From: Carboxylicivirga taeanensis
Lineage (GTDB): Bacteria; Bacteroidota; Bacteroidia; Bacteroidales; Marinilabiliaceae
Length of the DNA stretch: 64,000 nucleotides
Direction of reading: 5' to 3'
Assembly: GCF_051851475.1 (NCBI RefSeq)
Contig: NZ_JBPUSJ010000001.1
Span: forward strand, 186,001 to 250,000
In this document: positions 43,742 through 52,797 of the stretch, one piece after another
Numbering within the stretch: position 1 is the first letter of the stretch
Layout: every line of letters starts with the position of its first letter
Notes under the pieces: generated by a model
The model's database searches: none
The model's input: only the letters and a program-made list of their open reading frames with translations
Told to the model about the DNA's origin: nothing
Made by a program: the position numbers and the translations under genes

Positions 43742-45088
43742 CTATCTATTGTCTAAATCAGTATAATCTTTTCGTTCTGATACGTTTTTATAGGCCGGCC
43801 GAATAATACGACGACTTGAAAAGGTAACCTCCTCAATGCGATGAGCACACCATCCGGCAATACGTGATACGGCAAATATAGGCGTGTATATTTCTTTTGG
43901 TATCTGCAGGCAGTCGTATACAAAACCACTATAAAAATCTACATTGGCACAAATAACTTTTGCATTGGCACCTTTGAACTCATAAAACACCTGAGGTGCC
44001 AAACGCTCGATAGCTGCATACAAATGAAACTCATCAACCCGCCCTTTTTCAATGGCCAAGGCCTCTGCCTTTTCTTTAAGTAATACGGCTCTAGGATCTG
44101 AATTGGTATAAATCGCATGTCCAATTCCGTATATTTTTCCGCTATTATCAAAGGCTTCCTTATTCAATATTTTTAGAAGATACGCCTTGATCTCCTTTTC
44201 ATCGCGCCAGTTTTTAACATTTGCTTTGATGTTGTCCATCATGTCCATTACCTTCAGGTTGGCACCCCCGTGCAAACCGCCTTTAAGCGAACCCAAGGCC
44301 GCGGCAATGGCCGAATAAGTATCGGTTTGTGCTGAGCTCACCACCCGGGTAGTAAACGAGGAATTATTACCTCCGCCATGCTCGGCATGAATAACCAATG
44401 ATAGATCCAACAGATCGGCCTCCAGTTTAGTATAATTATCCCCCTTAAGCATGTAGAGAAAATTCTCCGCCGTACTTAAGCCCGGTTGTGGATGACGAAT
44501 AACCAACGACTTTTTCTGGTAGGAATGCCGCATTCCAAAATAGGAATAAGCCACAATTACCGGAAATTTAGCTATAAGACTTATGGACTGTTTAATCAGA
44601 TTCTGTGGCGTCAAATCCTCTGCGGCATCATCGGCCGTATAAAGACCTAATACCGAGCGGGCCAACATATTCATAATATCTCGTCCACGTAACGACAGAA
44701 TCATGCTTTTAGAGAAGAACGAAGGCAAATGTCTGGCATTCTCCAATTCTTTCTCAAAATCCTTTAACTCCTCACTCTTGGGCAACTGACCCGACAACAA
44801 CAAATAGGCTGTTTCTTCAAACCCATGTCTTTTCTGTGACTGAAAACCTTTGGCTAAAGCTTTTAGTTCCACACCACGGTAGAACAACTTCCCCTCTTTG
44901 GGAATCAACTTCCCATCCACTTTATCGTACCCTTCAACGTCGCCAATAGTGGTCAGCCCCACGAGTACACCCGAGAAATCGGCATTTCGCAACCCTCTTT
45001 TAACACTGAATTTATCAAACAATGATTTATCAATATCACTTGATGCTACGGCATCCATCGCCAACTTCTCATACAATGTCATACGCAC
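43742..45088 (-). CDS. gltA: Citrate synthase
   Basis: 448-aa enzyme that condenses acetyl-CoA with oxaloacetate. The active-site His blocks are visible: VIHAEHGGGNNSSF, SLKGGLHGGAN and GIGHAIYTNSDPRA, with the catalytic Asp in the CANVDFYSGFV segment near the end. It is the longer, bacterial type with an N-terminal extension. It starts 2 bases after the argH stop, so it is co-transcribed with argH; this is unusual but logical, since citrate leads to 2-oxoglutarate and glutamate, the precursor of arginine and proline. MRM at the start leaves the first or third residue as initiator. Confidence 0.93.
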   Translation of the reverse strand: MRMTLYEKLAMDAVASSDIDKSLFDKFSVKRGLRNADFSGVLVGLTTIGDVEGYDKVDGKLIPKEGKLFYRGVELKALAKGFQSQKRHGFEETAYLLLSGQLPKSEELKDFEKELENARHLPSFFSKSMILSLRGRDIMNMLARSVLGLYTADDAAEDLTPQNLIKQSISLIAKFPVIVAYSYFGMRHSYQKKSLVIRHPQPGLSTAENFLYMLKGDNYTKLEADLLDLSLVIHAEHGGGNNSSFTTRVVSSAQTDTYSAIAAALGSLKGGLHGGANLKVMDMMDNIKANVKNWRDEKEIKAYLLKILNKEAFDNSGKIYGIGHAIYTNSDPRAVLLKEKAEALAIEKGRVDEFHLYAAIERLAPQVFYEFKGANAKVICANVDFYSGFVYDCLQIPKEIYTPIFAVSRIAGWCAHRIEEVTFSSRRIIRPAYKNVSERKDYTDLDNR

Positions 45089-45090
45089 TT

Positions 45091-46422
45091 CTATTTTAAC
45101 AGGTTTTGAATCGCTTGTTCAACCTTTTCAAAACCAAATTCATTAACAATTTTATTCTTTTTTGACGCCACTTTATCGTTACACAGGTTCCCAATAGAGC
45201 CCTCATGTGTGTGATTCACCTGCCCATCGGTCTCAAACTCACCGGCTTCAATAGCCAATCCAACTTGCTTGTAGGCATCACGAAATGGCACCCCACTCAG
45301 CACCAGCTTATTAACCTCTTCAACACTAAATGCCAACTTGTATTTCTCATCTTTCATTACATCGGTTTTCACCTCAATGTTTTCGATGGCGAAAGTCGCA
45401 ATATCCACACAGTCGAGCAGCTCGTCAAAGGCTGGCATAAACACCTCTTTTATGAGTTGCAGATCCCTGAAATAGCCGCTGGGCAAATTGGCTGTAATCA
45501 TACCGATTGACTCAGGCAAAGCCTGCAACTTATTGCAATGTGCCCGAAGCAGCTCAAACACATCTGGATTTTTTTTATGCGGCATGATGCTCGAACCTGT
45601 TGTCAGCTCATCGGGCAGTTTTAAAAATCCAAAATTCTGACTGGTATATAAGCACCCGTCAACCGCCAGCTTGGCAATGGTTTGGCCCACCGACGATAAG
45701 GCGTAAGCAACGGTACGCTCCATTTTACCACGTGCCATTTGTGCATAGCCAACGTTGTAATTTAAATCTTCAAAACCTAACAAATCAGTGGTTAAGGTAC
45801 GGTTCAACGGGAAAGAAGAACCATAACCAGCTGCTGTTCCTAAAGGGTTTTGATTGGCTGTTCGCCAGGCTGCCTGTAAAAGCAATAAGTCATCTGCCAA
45901 ACTTTCGGCAAATGCTCCAAACCACACGCCAAAAGATGACGGCATGGCTACCTGCAAGTGAGTATAGCCAGGAATGAGCACATTCTTGTGTTCTTCACTT
46001 TTCTGCTGAAGCACCTGAAACAGCTTATCCACTGCCTTCACCACTTCCTCAATACGACTTCTGGTATAAAGCTTTAAATCGAGTAACACCTGATCGTTAC
46101 GCGAACGGCCACTGTGAACTTTTTTCCCCACATCGCCCAACTTTCGTGTCAGCATCAACTCCACCTGCGAATGCACATCTTCAATTCCCTCTTCAATCAA
46201 AAACTGACCTGTTGTTGCCTGCTTATAAATAATTTTTAACTCAGTCAGCAGTTCTTTCAGCTCATCGTTACTCAACAACCCAACGCTTTCCAGCATCGTA
46301 ATGTGTGCCATGGTCCCCAATACATCGAAAGGTGCCAGAAAAACATCCAGCTCACGGTCGCGTCCCACCGTAAATTCCTCAATTCGTTTATTAACAGAGG
46401 TTCCTTTATCCCAAAGCTTCAT
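45091..46422 (-). CDS. argH: Argininosuccinate lyase
   Basis: 443-aa homotetramer that splits argininosuccinate into arginine and fumarate, the last step of the pathway. The superfamily signature GSSIMPHKKNPD (catalytic Ser loop; His replaces the more usual Gln) lies near residue 275. The VHSGRSRNDQ block near 105 and GYTHLQVAMP near 153 supply substrate and catalytic residues. It begins a separate two-gene unit with gltA, 172 bases after argE, with its own candidate promoter. Confidence 0.96.
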   Translation of the reverse strand: MKLWDKGTSVNKRIEEFTVGRDRELDVFLAPFDVLGTMAHITMLESVGLLSNDELKELLTELKIIYKQATTGQFLIEEGIEDVHSQVELMLTRKLGDVGKKVHSGRSRNDQVLLDLKLYTRSRIEEVVKAVDKLFQVLQQKSEEHKNVLIPGYTHLQVAMPSSFGVWFGAFAESLADDLLLLQAAWRTANQNPLGTAAGYGSSFPLNRTLTTDLLGFEDLNYNVGYAQMARGKMERTVAYALSSVGQTIAKLAVDGCLYTSQNFGFLKLPDELTTGSSIMPHKKNPDVFELLRAHCNKLQALPESIGMITANLPSGYFRDLQLIKEVFMPAFDELLDCVDIATFAIENIEVKTDVMKDEKYKLAFSVEEVNKLVLSGVPFRDAYKQVGLAIEAGEFETDGQVNHTHEGSIGNLCNDKVASKKNKIVNEFGFEKVEQAIQNLLK

Positions 46423-46500
46423 AACTTAACTTTTTTAGTACTCGCTACTCAAAAGGGGTTACTATTTAATAGTTTTACAGACCTCTATCTTTCGAATTAG

Positions 46501-46564
46501 CAAATATATTTACTTTTTATTTATATTTATGCAATTACCGCAAAATAAAGTGACATTTGTCACT
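46501..46564 (-). promoter_or_regulatory. argH -7 element and CRP/FNR-like palindrome
   Basis: On the minus strand TATATTTG (46501-46508) is a perfect -7 match; no good TTG lies at the usual spacing. AGTGACA-TT-TGTCACT (46549-46564) is a perfect 16-bp palindrome of CRP/FNR-type shape. With a start near 46495 it is centred close to -61, a class I activator position. Confidence 0.4.
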
Positions 46565-46594
46565 ATTATTCTACCCTTCATAAGACTGCTTAGC

Positions 46595-47668
46595 CTACGC
46601 CCAGCTTAAGGCAGCCAGCAGCTGATAAAATATCCGGACTCCCTCTTTTATTTCAGACAAATAAATGAATTCATCCGGTGTATGTGAACGGGCCGAATCG
46701 CCACACCCCATTTTAATTGTAGTGAAATCCATCACCGCCTGATCGGATGTTGTAGGTGACCCATACCAACTTAACCCCAGTGCTTCTCCCTTCTTTACAA
46801 ACGGATGATCCATGCTTATTGACGAACTGTTTAAACGAAAGGAACGGGGCTGAACATCACAATCCACCTGTTGCTGAATAAACTGGTGAAGCTCACGATT
46901 ACTGTAACACTCATTAAACCGAATATCCACTACAAACCGACACAAATCGGGTACCACGTTATGTTGACTGCCCGCTTCAATCTGGGTAACCGTCATTTTA
47001 ACCGGGCCTAAATGCGGTGATACTTTCTCAAACTGATAGTTTTTGAACCACTCAATATCCTTCAAGGCTTTATAAAGAGCATTATCCCCTTCATCACGGG
47101 CTGCATGCCCGGTTCGTCCGTGGGCTTTGCAATCAAGCACCATCAAGCCCTTTTCAGCTACCGCCATCTGCATCTGTGTGGGTTCACCAACAACTCCCAA
47201 GTCAATTGGCCCCAGACCGGGCAGGATAGAGGCCACCCCATTAACGCCTGAAACTTCCTCTTCGGCCGTTGCTGCAAACACCAGATTATAGGGCAAATCC
47301 TCCTCTTTCAAACATAGAAAAGCAGCCATCAATGCCACAAGTGGTCCTCCGGCATCGTTACTCCCCAAACCTGTGAGCTTATCACCTTCAAGCGTTGCTT
47401 TAAACGGATCATAGCTCCATTTGGGAGATGGTTTTACCGTGTCGAGATGTGAATTAAGCAAAACAGTAGGTTTCGTTGCCTCTGCCTCCTTTGCCCAACA
47501 CCAAACATTATTGCCCTGACGATTGACAGCTAAGCCTTGTGCTTTCAGATAATTGAACATCACAGTTGCTGCTTCACCCTCTTCATGACTGAAGGATGGA
47601 ATGGCAATCAACTGTTTTAAGAGCTCGATGGCCTCATTGGTATATGTTTCAATTTTATTGGTCATCAT
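46595..47668 (-). CDS. argE: N-acylornithine/N-acylcitrulline deacylase (M20 family)
   Basis: 357-aa zinc M20 peptidase-like hydrolase that removes the acyl group late in arginine synthesis. Metal ligands are seen in NSHLDTV (His), GSNDAGGP (Asp) and the catalytic/ligand Glu pair in TAEEEVSG. Because a carbamoyltransferase specific for acylated ornithine is in the same operon, the substrate is likely N-succinyl- or N-acetylcitrulline rather than acetylornithine. It lies 3 bases after argB. Length is a little shorter than E. coli ArgE. Confidence 0.88.
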   Translation of the reverse strand: MMTNKIETYTNEAIELLKQLIAIPSFSHEEGEAATVMFNYLKAQGLAVNRQGNNVWCWAKEAEATKPTVLLNSHLDTVKPSPKWSYDPFKATLEGDKLTGLGSNDAGGPLVALMAAFLCLKEEDLPYNLVFAATAEEEVSGVNGVASILPGLGPIDLGVVGEPTQMQMAVAEKGLMVLDCKAHGRTGHAARDEGDNALYKALKDIEWFKNYQFEKVSPHLGPVKMTVTQIEAGSQHNVVPDLCRFVVDIRFNECYSNRELHQFIQQQVDCDVQPRSFRLNSSSISMDHPFVKKGEALGLSWYGSPTTSDQAVMDFTTIKMGCGDSARSHTPDEFIYLSEIKEGVRIFYQLLAALSWA

Positions 47669-47671
47669 AAT

Positions 47672-48454
47672 TTAATCGTGTGAGAGCAATGTACCGGTTG
47701 TAAAGCCTTTTTTTAACCCATCGGTATTGGTAATATAAACGGCCGACACGCCTTGCTTAAGAGCGGCGAACCCATTATCCAGCTTCGGAATCATGCCTTC
47801 ATTAATGACCCCACTTTGCTTATGCTCCTCAAACAATTCATAGGTAAGATTAGGAATGACAGAATCATCATCCTGAGCATTGGCCAAAACACCTTTCTTT
47901 TCGAAGCAATAAACCAGCTGCACCCTGTAGCTCTTGGCAAAGGCTTTTGCCAGTTCAGCGGCCATGGTATCGGCATTGGTGTTTAGCAACTGCCCTTGTC
48001 CGTTATGAGTAAGAGGGGCCACTACCGGAATAACCCCGTTTGTTAATAACTCTTCAACATTCTCAGTATTAACAGCCACCACATCGCCCGCATAACCATA
48101 GTCAATATCTTTAACCGGGCGCTTTACGGCCCTCACCAAATCCAAATCGGCACCTGTGAGCCCTACCGCCTGCTTATTCAAAGCCTGTAATTGAGCTACC
48201 ACATTCTTGTTCACCAGACCACCGTACACCATTACGACCACATCCAACATGGCTTTATCGGTTATGCGTCGCCCCTCCACCATTTGAGTTTCTATACCCA
48301 ACTGCTGAGCAATGGCGGTGGCAGAACGACCACCTCCATGTACTAATATTTTTTGTCCGGCTATACTGGCAAAATCCTTAATGAAGGTACTCAACGACTC
48401 AGCCTCTTCAACTACTTTACCGCCTACTTTAACTATGGTAAGTCTATCGTGCAT
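47672..48454 (-). CDS. argB: N-acylglutamate kinase
   Basis: 260-aa amino acid kinase that phosphorylates N-acetyl- or, here more likely, N-succinylglutamate. The Lys in VKVGGKVVEE, the HGGGRSAT acyl-binding loop and NTNADTMAAELA nucleotide block are typical. There is no N-terminal helix of the kind that mediates arginine feedback in hexameric enzymes, so feedback control may act elsewhere, for instance by ArgR. It follows argF' by one base. Confidence 0.94.
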   Translation of the reverse strand: MHDRLTIVKVGGKVVEEAESLSTFIKDFASIAGQKILVHGGGRSATAIAQQLGIETQMVEGRRITDKAMLDVVVMVYGGLVNKNVVAQLQALNKQAVGLTGADLDLVRAVKRPVKDIDYGYAGDVVAVNTENVEELLTNGVIPVVAPLTHNGQGQLLNTNADTMAAELAKAFAKSYRVQLVYCFEKKGVLANAQDDDSVIPNLTYELFEEHKQSGVINEGMIPKLDNGFAALKQGVSAVYITNTDGLKKGFTTGTLLSHD

Positions 48455-48455
48455 A

Positions 48456-49409
48456 CTATTTTTTTAATGCTTCCAACATCCGCTTTATCACTACCTGTGC
48501 TGACACCACCCGATTGGCAGCCTCATCAATCACAATGCTGTTTTTACTGTCAATCACCCCGTCTGTCACAATCATATTACGACGTACCGGCAGGCAATGC
48601 ATAAACTTAGCATCGTTGGTCAAAGCCATCTTGGCTTCATCCACAGTCCAGCTTCTGTCCTGGCTCAAAATTTGTCCATATTGCGAATAGGAGGCCCAGT
48701 TTTTGGCATAAATAAAATCGGCGCCTTCAAACGCTTTTTTCTGATCGTATTCAATGGTTACCCCTTTGGTAAATTCTGGGGCCAACTCATAGCCCTCAGG
48801 ATGCGTAACTACCAGTTCCACATCCGCCTCTTTCATCCATTCAACAAATGAATTAGGCACAGCCTGTGGCAGAGCTCTTGGGTGCGGGGCCCAGGTCAGT
48901 ACCACCTTAGGGCGAGGCTTCGTTTTATATTCCTCAATGGTATACAAATCGGCAAATGCCTGCAAAGGATGTCGAGTCGCTGATTCCATGCTAATAACCG
49001 GCACACCGGCAAACTCGATAAACTGATTGAGTATTTCCTCTTCATAATCCGCTTTCTTATCTTCAAACGAAGCAAAAGAGCGCACCCCAATTATATCGCA
49101 ATAGCGCCCGATAACCGGCACTGCTTCACGCAAATGCTCCGGTTTATCGCCATCCATCACCACACCAAACTCAGTTTCCAGCTTCCAGCCATCTTTATTC
49201 ACATCCAACACAATCACATTCATGCCCATGTTCATCGCCGCTTTTTGCGTACTTAACCGGGTGCGAAGGCTTGAATTAAAAAATATCAGGATAATGGTTT
49301 TGTTTTTCCCCAATTCATCCCATGCGTAAGGCGTTTTTTTCACTTCAGCAGCTTCTTTCAGCGCCGCGTTTAAATCACCAATATCCTCAACTGTTAAAAA
49401 TTTCTTCAT
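48456..49409 (-). CDS. argF': N-succinylornithine-type carbamoyltransferase
   Basis: 317-aa member of the transcarbamylase family that carbamoylates an acylated ornithine. The carbamoyl-phosphate loop is FFNSSLRTR (43-51) rather than STRTR, HPLQ is at about 147-150, and HCLPVRRN replaces the HCLP of plain ornithine transcarbamylase; the knotted KNWASY-YG region is present. Residue 90 is Pro in GDKPEHL, the position known to separate succinylornithine enzymes (Pro) from acetylornithine enzymes (Glu). I therefore call a succinyl substrate. It starts 130 bases after proA. Confidence 0.93.
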   Translation of the reverse strand: MKKFLTVEDIGDLNAALKEAAEVKKTPYAWDELGKNKTIILIFFNSSLRTRLSTQKAAMNMGMNVIVLDVNKDGWKLETEFGVVMDGDKPEHLREAVPVIGRYCDIIGVRSFASFEDKKADYEEEILNQFIEFAGVPVISMESATRHPLQAFADLYTIEEYKTKPRPKVVLTWAPHPRALPQAVPNSFVEWMKEADVELVVTHPEGYELAPEFTKGVTIEYDQKKAFEGADFIYAKNWASYSQYGQILSQDRSWTVDEAKMALTNDAKFMHCLPVRRNMIVTDGVIDSKNSIVIDEAANRVVSAQVVIKRMLEALKK

Positions 49410-49539
49410 GAGTTCCTTTGTTTTTTATTATCATCGCTACGAAACGTTCCTTAAACAGCATCTATCCCAACACCTGTTCTTTCGTTTGCCAACTCTGCTA
49501 CTATACTGCTTTTACATTCAATAGTCAAGTGCTTATTAC

Positions 49540-50787
49540 TTACGAAGGCCGCACCTGCCCTTCTCCCCTGATTATCCACTTATACGATGTCAGCTCTTTT
49601 AGCCCCATAGGGCCGCGTGCGTGCAACTTTTGTGTACTAATCCCTATCTCAGCTCCCAAACCAAATTGTGCTCCATCGGTAAAAGCGGTGCTTGTATTCG
49701 CATAAACGGCGGCCGCATCCACTTCATTCAGGTAACGTTCAATAAGCGATTGGTCGTTTGCAATAATTGCTTCGCTGTGCTTTGAGCTATACCGGTAGAT
49801 ATGATCGAGGGCTTCATCGAAGGAATCGACTGTTTTCACCGCCAACTTATGAGACAGAAACTCTGTCCCAAAATCACTTTCCTGAGCCACTTTCAACAAA
49901 CCATCGGGATACAAGCCCTTGAGTTGCTTATGCGCCAATTCATCGGCATATACCTCCACGTGCTTTTTCGTCATTGGATGTATCAATACCGGTAAATCTT
50001 TTAGGCGACTCACATGTAACACCAAACAATCGAGCGCATTACAAACGCCGACCCGACGCGTTTTAGCATTGAGAATAACCTCTTGCCCCAGCTCCAAATC
50101 ACCTGATGCATCAAAATAGGTATGAACAATACCTGCTCCGGTTTCAATTACTGGCAGCTTAGCATTATCCCGAACCGAGTTGATTAAGCCCTGAGAACCT
50201 CGGGGAATGAGCACATCTACATAACCAACTGCAGCCATCAGCTCTTCAGTAGCCTTTCGATCAGGTGGCAATAATTGAACAATATCCGGATTTAGCTGGT
50301 GCTGTTGGAGCACCTGATGAATCACCATAACCAAGGCCTCGTTACTGAATTCCGCATCGCTTCCACCCTTTAACACACAGGCGTTTCCCGACCGCAGACA
50401 AAGCGCAAAGACATCAATTGTTACATTAGGGCGCGCCTCATAAATAACTCCAACAACGCCAAGGGGCACACGCTTCTTTTCGAGCTGCAAGCCATTAGCC
50501 AGAGTTCGTTGCTCTAACACTTCCCCTACCGGGCAAGGGAGCTGCGCCACATTAACCAAATCGTTGGCAATCGCCTCAATCCGCTCAGCCGTGAGCTGCA
50601 GACGGTCGAACTTAGGATCGGATTCATCCATCCTCTCCAAATCTTTTAGATTGGCCTTTAAAATATTATCAGTTGAAGCCTTGAGTTGCTCACTCAGGTC
50701 GGTTAGTACTTCTGCCGAAACAGCAGCACTCATGCGCACCATCTCTCTTGATGCTTTTTTAACGTTATCGAAATATACCTGATACAT
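49540..50787 (-). CDS. proA: Glutamate-5-semialdehyde dehydrogenase
   Basis: 415-aa NADPH enzyme that reduces glutamyl-5-phosphate in proline synthesis. The catalytic Cys lies in RRVGVCNALDCLVLH near residue 250, and the PLGVVGVIYEARPNVT nucleotide segment and IPRGSQGLI are family motifs. It lies 19 bases after proB, the standard ProB-ProA channeling pair, and has a normal length. Confidence 0.96.
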   Translation of the reverse strand: MYQVYFDNVKKASREMVRMSAAVSAEVLTDLSEQLKASTDNILKANLKDLERMDESDPKFDRLQLTAERIEAIANDLVNVAQLPCPVGEVLEQRTLANGLQLEKKRVPLGVVGVIYEARPNVTIDVFALCLRSGNACVLKGGSDAEFSNEALVMVIHQVLQQHQLNPDIVQLLPPDRKATEELMAAVGYVDVLIPRGSQGLINSVRDNAKLPVIETGAGIVHTYFDASGDLELGQEVILNAKTRRVGVCNALDCLVLHVSRLKDLPVLIHPMTKKHVEVYADELAHKQLKGLYPDGLLKVAQESDFGTEFLSHKLAVKTVDSFDEALDHIYRYSSKHSEAIIANDQSLIERYLNEVDAAAVYANTSTAFTDGAQFGLGAEIGISTQKLHARGPMGLKELTSYKWIIRGEGQVRPS

Positions 50788-50806
50788 ACTGAAAGGTTTT
50801 GGTTGT

Positions 50807-51895
50807 TCAAGTTAAAAACTCAGGAAATACATAGAGGTAATCGTAGTGTACCAAAGGTTTGTATTTGCTATCGTGCCAATGCTTATTAGCTTTTGCAATG
50901 CTGTAGGATGCCTTGCCTATTCCAATGGTTTGTTGCTGTTCGTTGATAATTTTAATCAAATCACCTTTTTCGAAATCGCCGTTAAAGCGAACCACTCCAG
51001 CCAAAAGCAAACTGGTGGCTTTGGAGGAACACAAGGCCTGTATCGCCCCTGAATTCACACATACTTCGGCTTTGGCAAAACCCTCCGAATAGGCAATCCA
51101 CTGCTTAACGGCCGGAACCCCTTCGCCAGCTTTAAAGTGAGTATGTACCACCGACGCCGACCTATCCAGCAAATTAGTGAGAATACCATCGCGATTACCA
51201 TTGGCAATATGCACTTCGATACCTGACATGGCCGATTTTTGCGCAACCCTGCATTTGGTGAGCATACCACCTCGTCCGAAATCGGATTTAGCAGTGGAAA
51301 TATACTGTGACAAATCACTCTCACCCGCATCAATGAATGGTATAACAGATGCGGTCGGATCATCAGGATGTCCGTTATAGATGCCGTCTACATTGGATAA
51401 AATAACCAGGGCATCACAACCCATCATGGAAGCCATCATACCACTTAACTCATCATTATCGGTAAACATCAGAGCCGTCACCGACACGGCATCATTCTCG
51501 TTCACAACCGGTAGTACCCCGTTCTCCCAAAGTGTATTGACACAATTCTTCATGTTCAGATAGTGCTCACGGCTCCTAAAGTCTTGCTTTGTTACCAGCA
51601 CCTGTGCAATAGGAATATTATACAAATCAAATAGTTGTGCATAAAGATTCATAATCTTCACCTGCCCCATCGAAGATAAGAGCTGACGCTGCGAGACCCG
51701 ATCGGTTTTTTTATCCATCACAACCATGCCTCTGGCTGCAGCTACCGCTCCCGAAGATACCAGTACCACCTTTTTACCAGCTTGGTGTAAACGCGCAATT
51801 TGCATGACCAACTCGCTGATGCGACTTTTATTCAAGCCTCCTTCAGAATTCGCCAACACATTGGAACCAATTTTTATACACACCTTATTGTACAT
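50807..51895 (-). CDS. proB: Glutamate 5-kinase with PUA domain
   Basis: 362-aa enzyme that phosphorylates the gamma carboxyl of glutamate. The kinase domain starts CIKIGSNVLAN, has SSGAVAAARG and NENDAVS blocks, and a GRGGMLTKC segment near residue 210. From about 270 a PUA domain follows (GAIQALCSSKATSLLLAGVV), present in many bacterial glutamate kinases. It lies 3 bases after proC and before proA. Confidence 0.95.
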   Translation of the reverse strand: MYNKVCIKIGSNVLANSEGGLNKSRISELVMQIARLHQAGKKVVLVSSGAVAAARGMVVMDKKTDRVSQRQLLSSMGQVKIMNLYAQLFDLYNIPIAQVLVTKQDFRSREHYLNMKNCVNTLWENGVLPVVNENDAVSVTALMFTDNDELSGMMASMMGCDALVILSNVDGIYNGHPDDPTASVIPFIDAGESDLSQYISTAKSDFGRGGMLTKCRVAQKSAMSGIEVHIANGNRDGILTNLLDRSASVVHTHFKAGEGVPAVKQWIAYSEGFAKAEVCVNSGAIQALCSSKATSLLLAGVVRFNGDFEKGDLIKIINEQQQTIGIGKASYSIAKANKHWHDSKYKPLVHYDYLYVFPEFLT

Positions 51896-51898
51896 GCA

Positions 51899-52699
51899 CT
51901 ATTTTCCGTTTTCGATTTTATTAAAAGAGGTCAACAAACCTTTTATCAATGAAGAACTAAAGCCCTGGTGCTCCATTTCGTTTAGACCAGAAATTGTTAC
52001 ACCACGTGGCGTTGTCACCTTATCAATCTCATCTTCAGGATGGGTTCCCTTTTGGATCAATAGATCAGCCGCTCCTTTAATGGTCTGCGCCGAAATTTGA
52101 AGCGCCAGCTTTGAACCAAAGCCGATTTCAATGCCCCCTTGCGTAGCAGCACGAATAAAGCGCATGGCAAAGGCAATTCCACAGGCTGCCAAAACGGTTG
52201 AAGCCGCCATCAACTCTTCAGGGATAATGAGTGCCTGACCCATTTTAGCGAACAATTCAAGTATTTTTTGTTCCTGCTCTTCATTGGCCTGAGCAGCTGA
52301 GATGCAGGTCATCGACTCCCCAATTTCGATGGCGGTATTGGGCATCGCTCTAAAAATGGGCACCTGAAGAGTGCAATAACTTTGAATCTGCTGAGAGGAA
52401 ATGCCTGTAGCCAAGGAGACCAGAACCGTATCTTCTGTAAGTACCGGATTAATTTCCCGAATTACCTGTTCCAACTGATAAGGCTTAACACCCAGCAGAA
52501 CAATATCAGCCCCTTGAGCTGCCAAACAGTTATCCTTCGACACATTAACACCTTTACTCTGCATATCAGCCAGTAAAGAAACACGTCGGCGGGTCATAAA
52601 TATTTGCGAGGGCTGAAAGACTTCATTGGAAATCAATCCTTTAGCAATAGCAGTACCTAAACTACCACCGCCTATAATAGCCAGCTTGTTAACTTTCAT
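51899..52699 (-). CDS. proC: Pyrroline-5-carboxylate reductase
   Basis: 266-aa enzyme that makes proline from pyrroline-5-carboxylate with NADPH. The Rossmann motif IIGGGSLGTAIAKGL is at residues 8-22, LLGVKPYQLEQV and FRAMPNTAIEIGES are family blocks, and the C-terminal helical dimer domain includes KVTTPRGVTISGLNEME. It leads the pro genes, with an internal promoter candidate just upstream. Confidence 0.95.
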   Translation of the reverse strand: MKVNKLAIIGGGSLGTAIAKGLISNEVFQPSQIFMTRRRVSLLADMQSKGVNVSKDNCLAAQGADIVLLGVKPYQLEQVIREINPVLTEDTVLVSLATGISSQQIQSYCTLQVPIFRAMPNTAIEIGESMTCISAAQANEEQEQKILELFAKMGQALIIPEELMAASTVLAACGIAFAMRFIRAATQGGIEIGFGSKLALQISAQTIKGAADLLIQKGTHPEDEIDKVTTPRGVTISGLNEMEHQGFSSSLIKGLLTSFNKIENGK

Positions 52700-52758
52700 G
52701 CTGTTGGTTTTTAAATCACTCTTGTATTAACCCGTAAGAAAAAGCAGGTTTGAACTTA

Positions 52759-52788
52759 TAAATTTACACAAAACTGACCAAAAACCAA
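52759..52788 (-). promoter_or_regulatory. Candidate internal promoter before proC
   Basis: TTG (52786-52788), 19 bases, TAAATTTA (52759-52766; one mismatch to TAnnTTTG) on the minus strand. It could express proCBA and argF'BE without the argR-argD part. Confidence 0.4.
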
Positions 52789-52797
52789 GCTAAAAGC

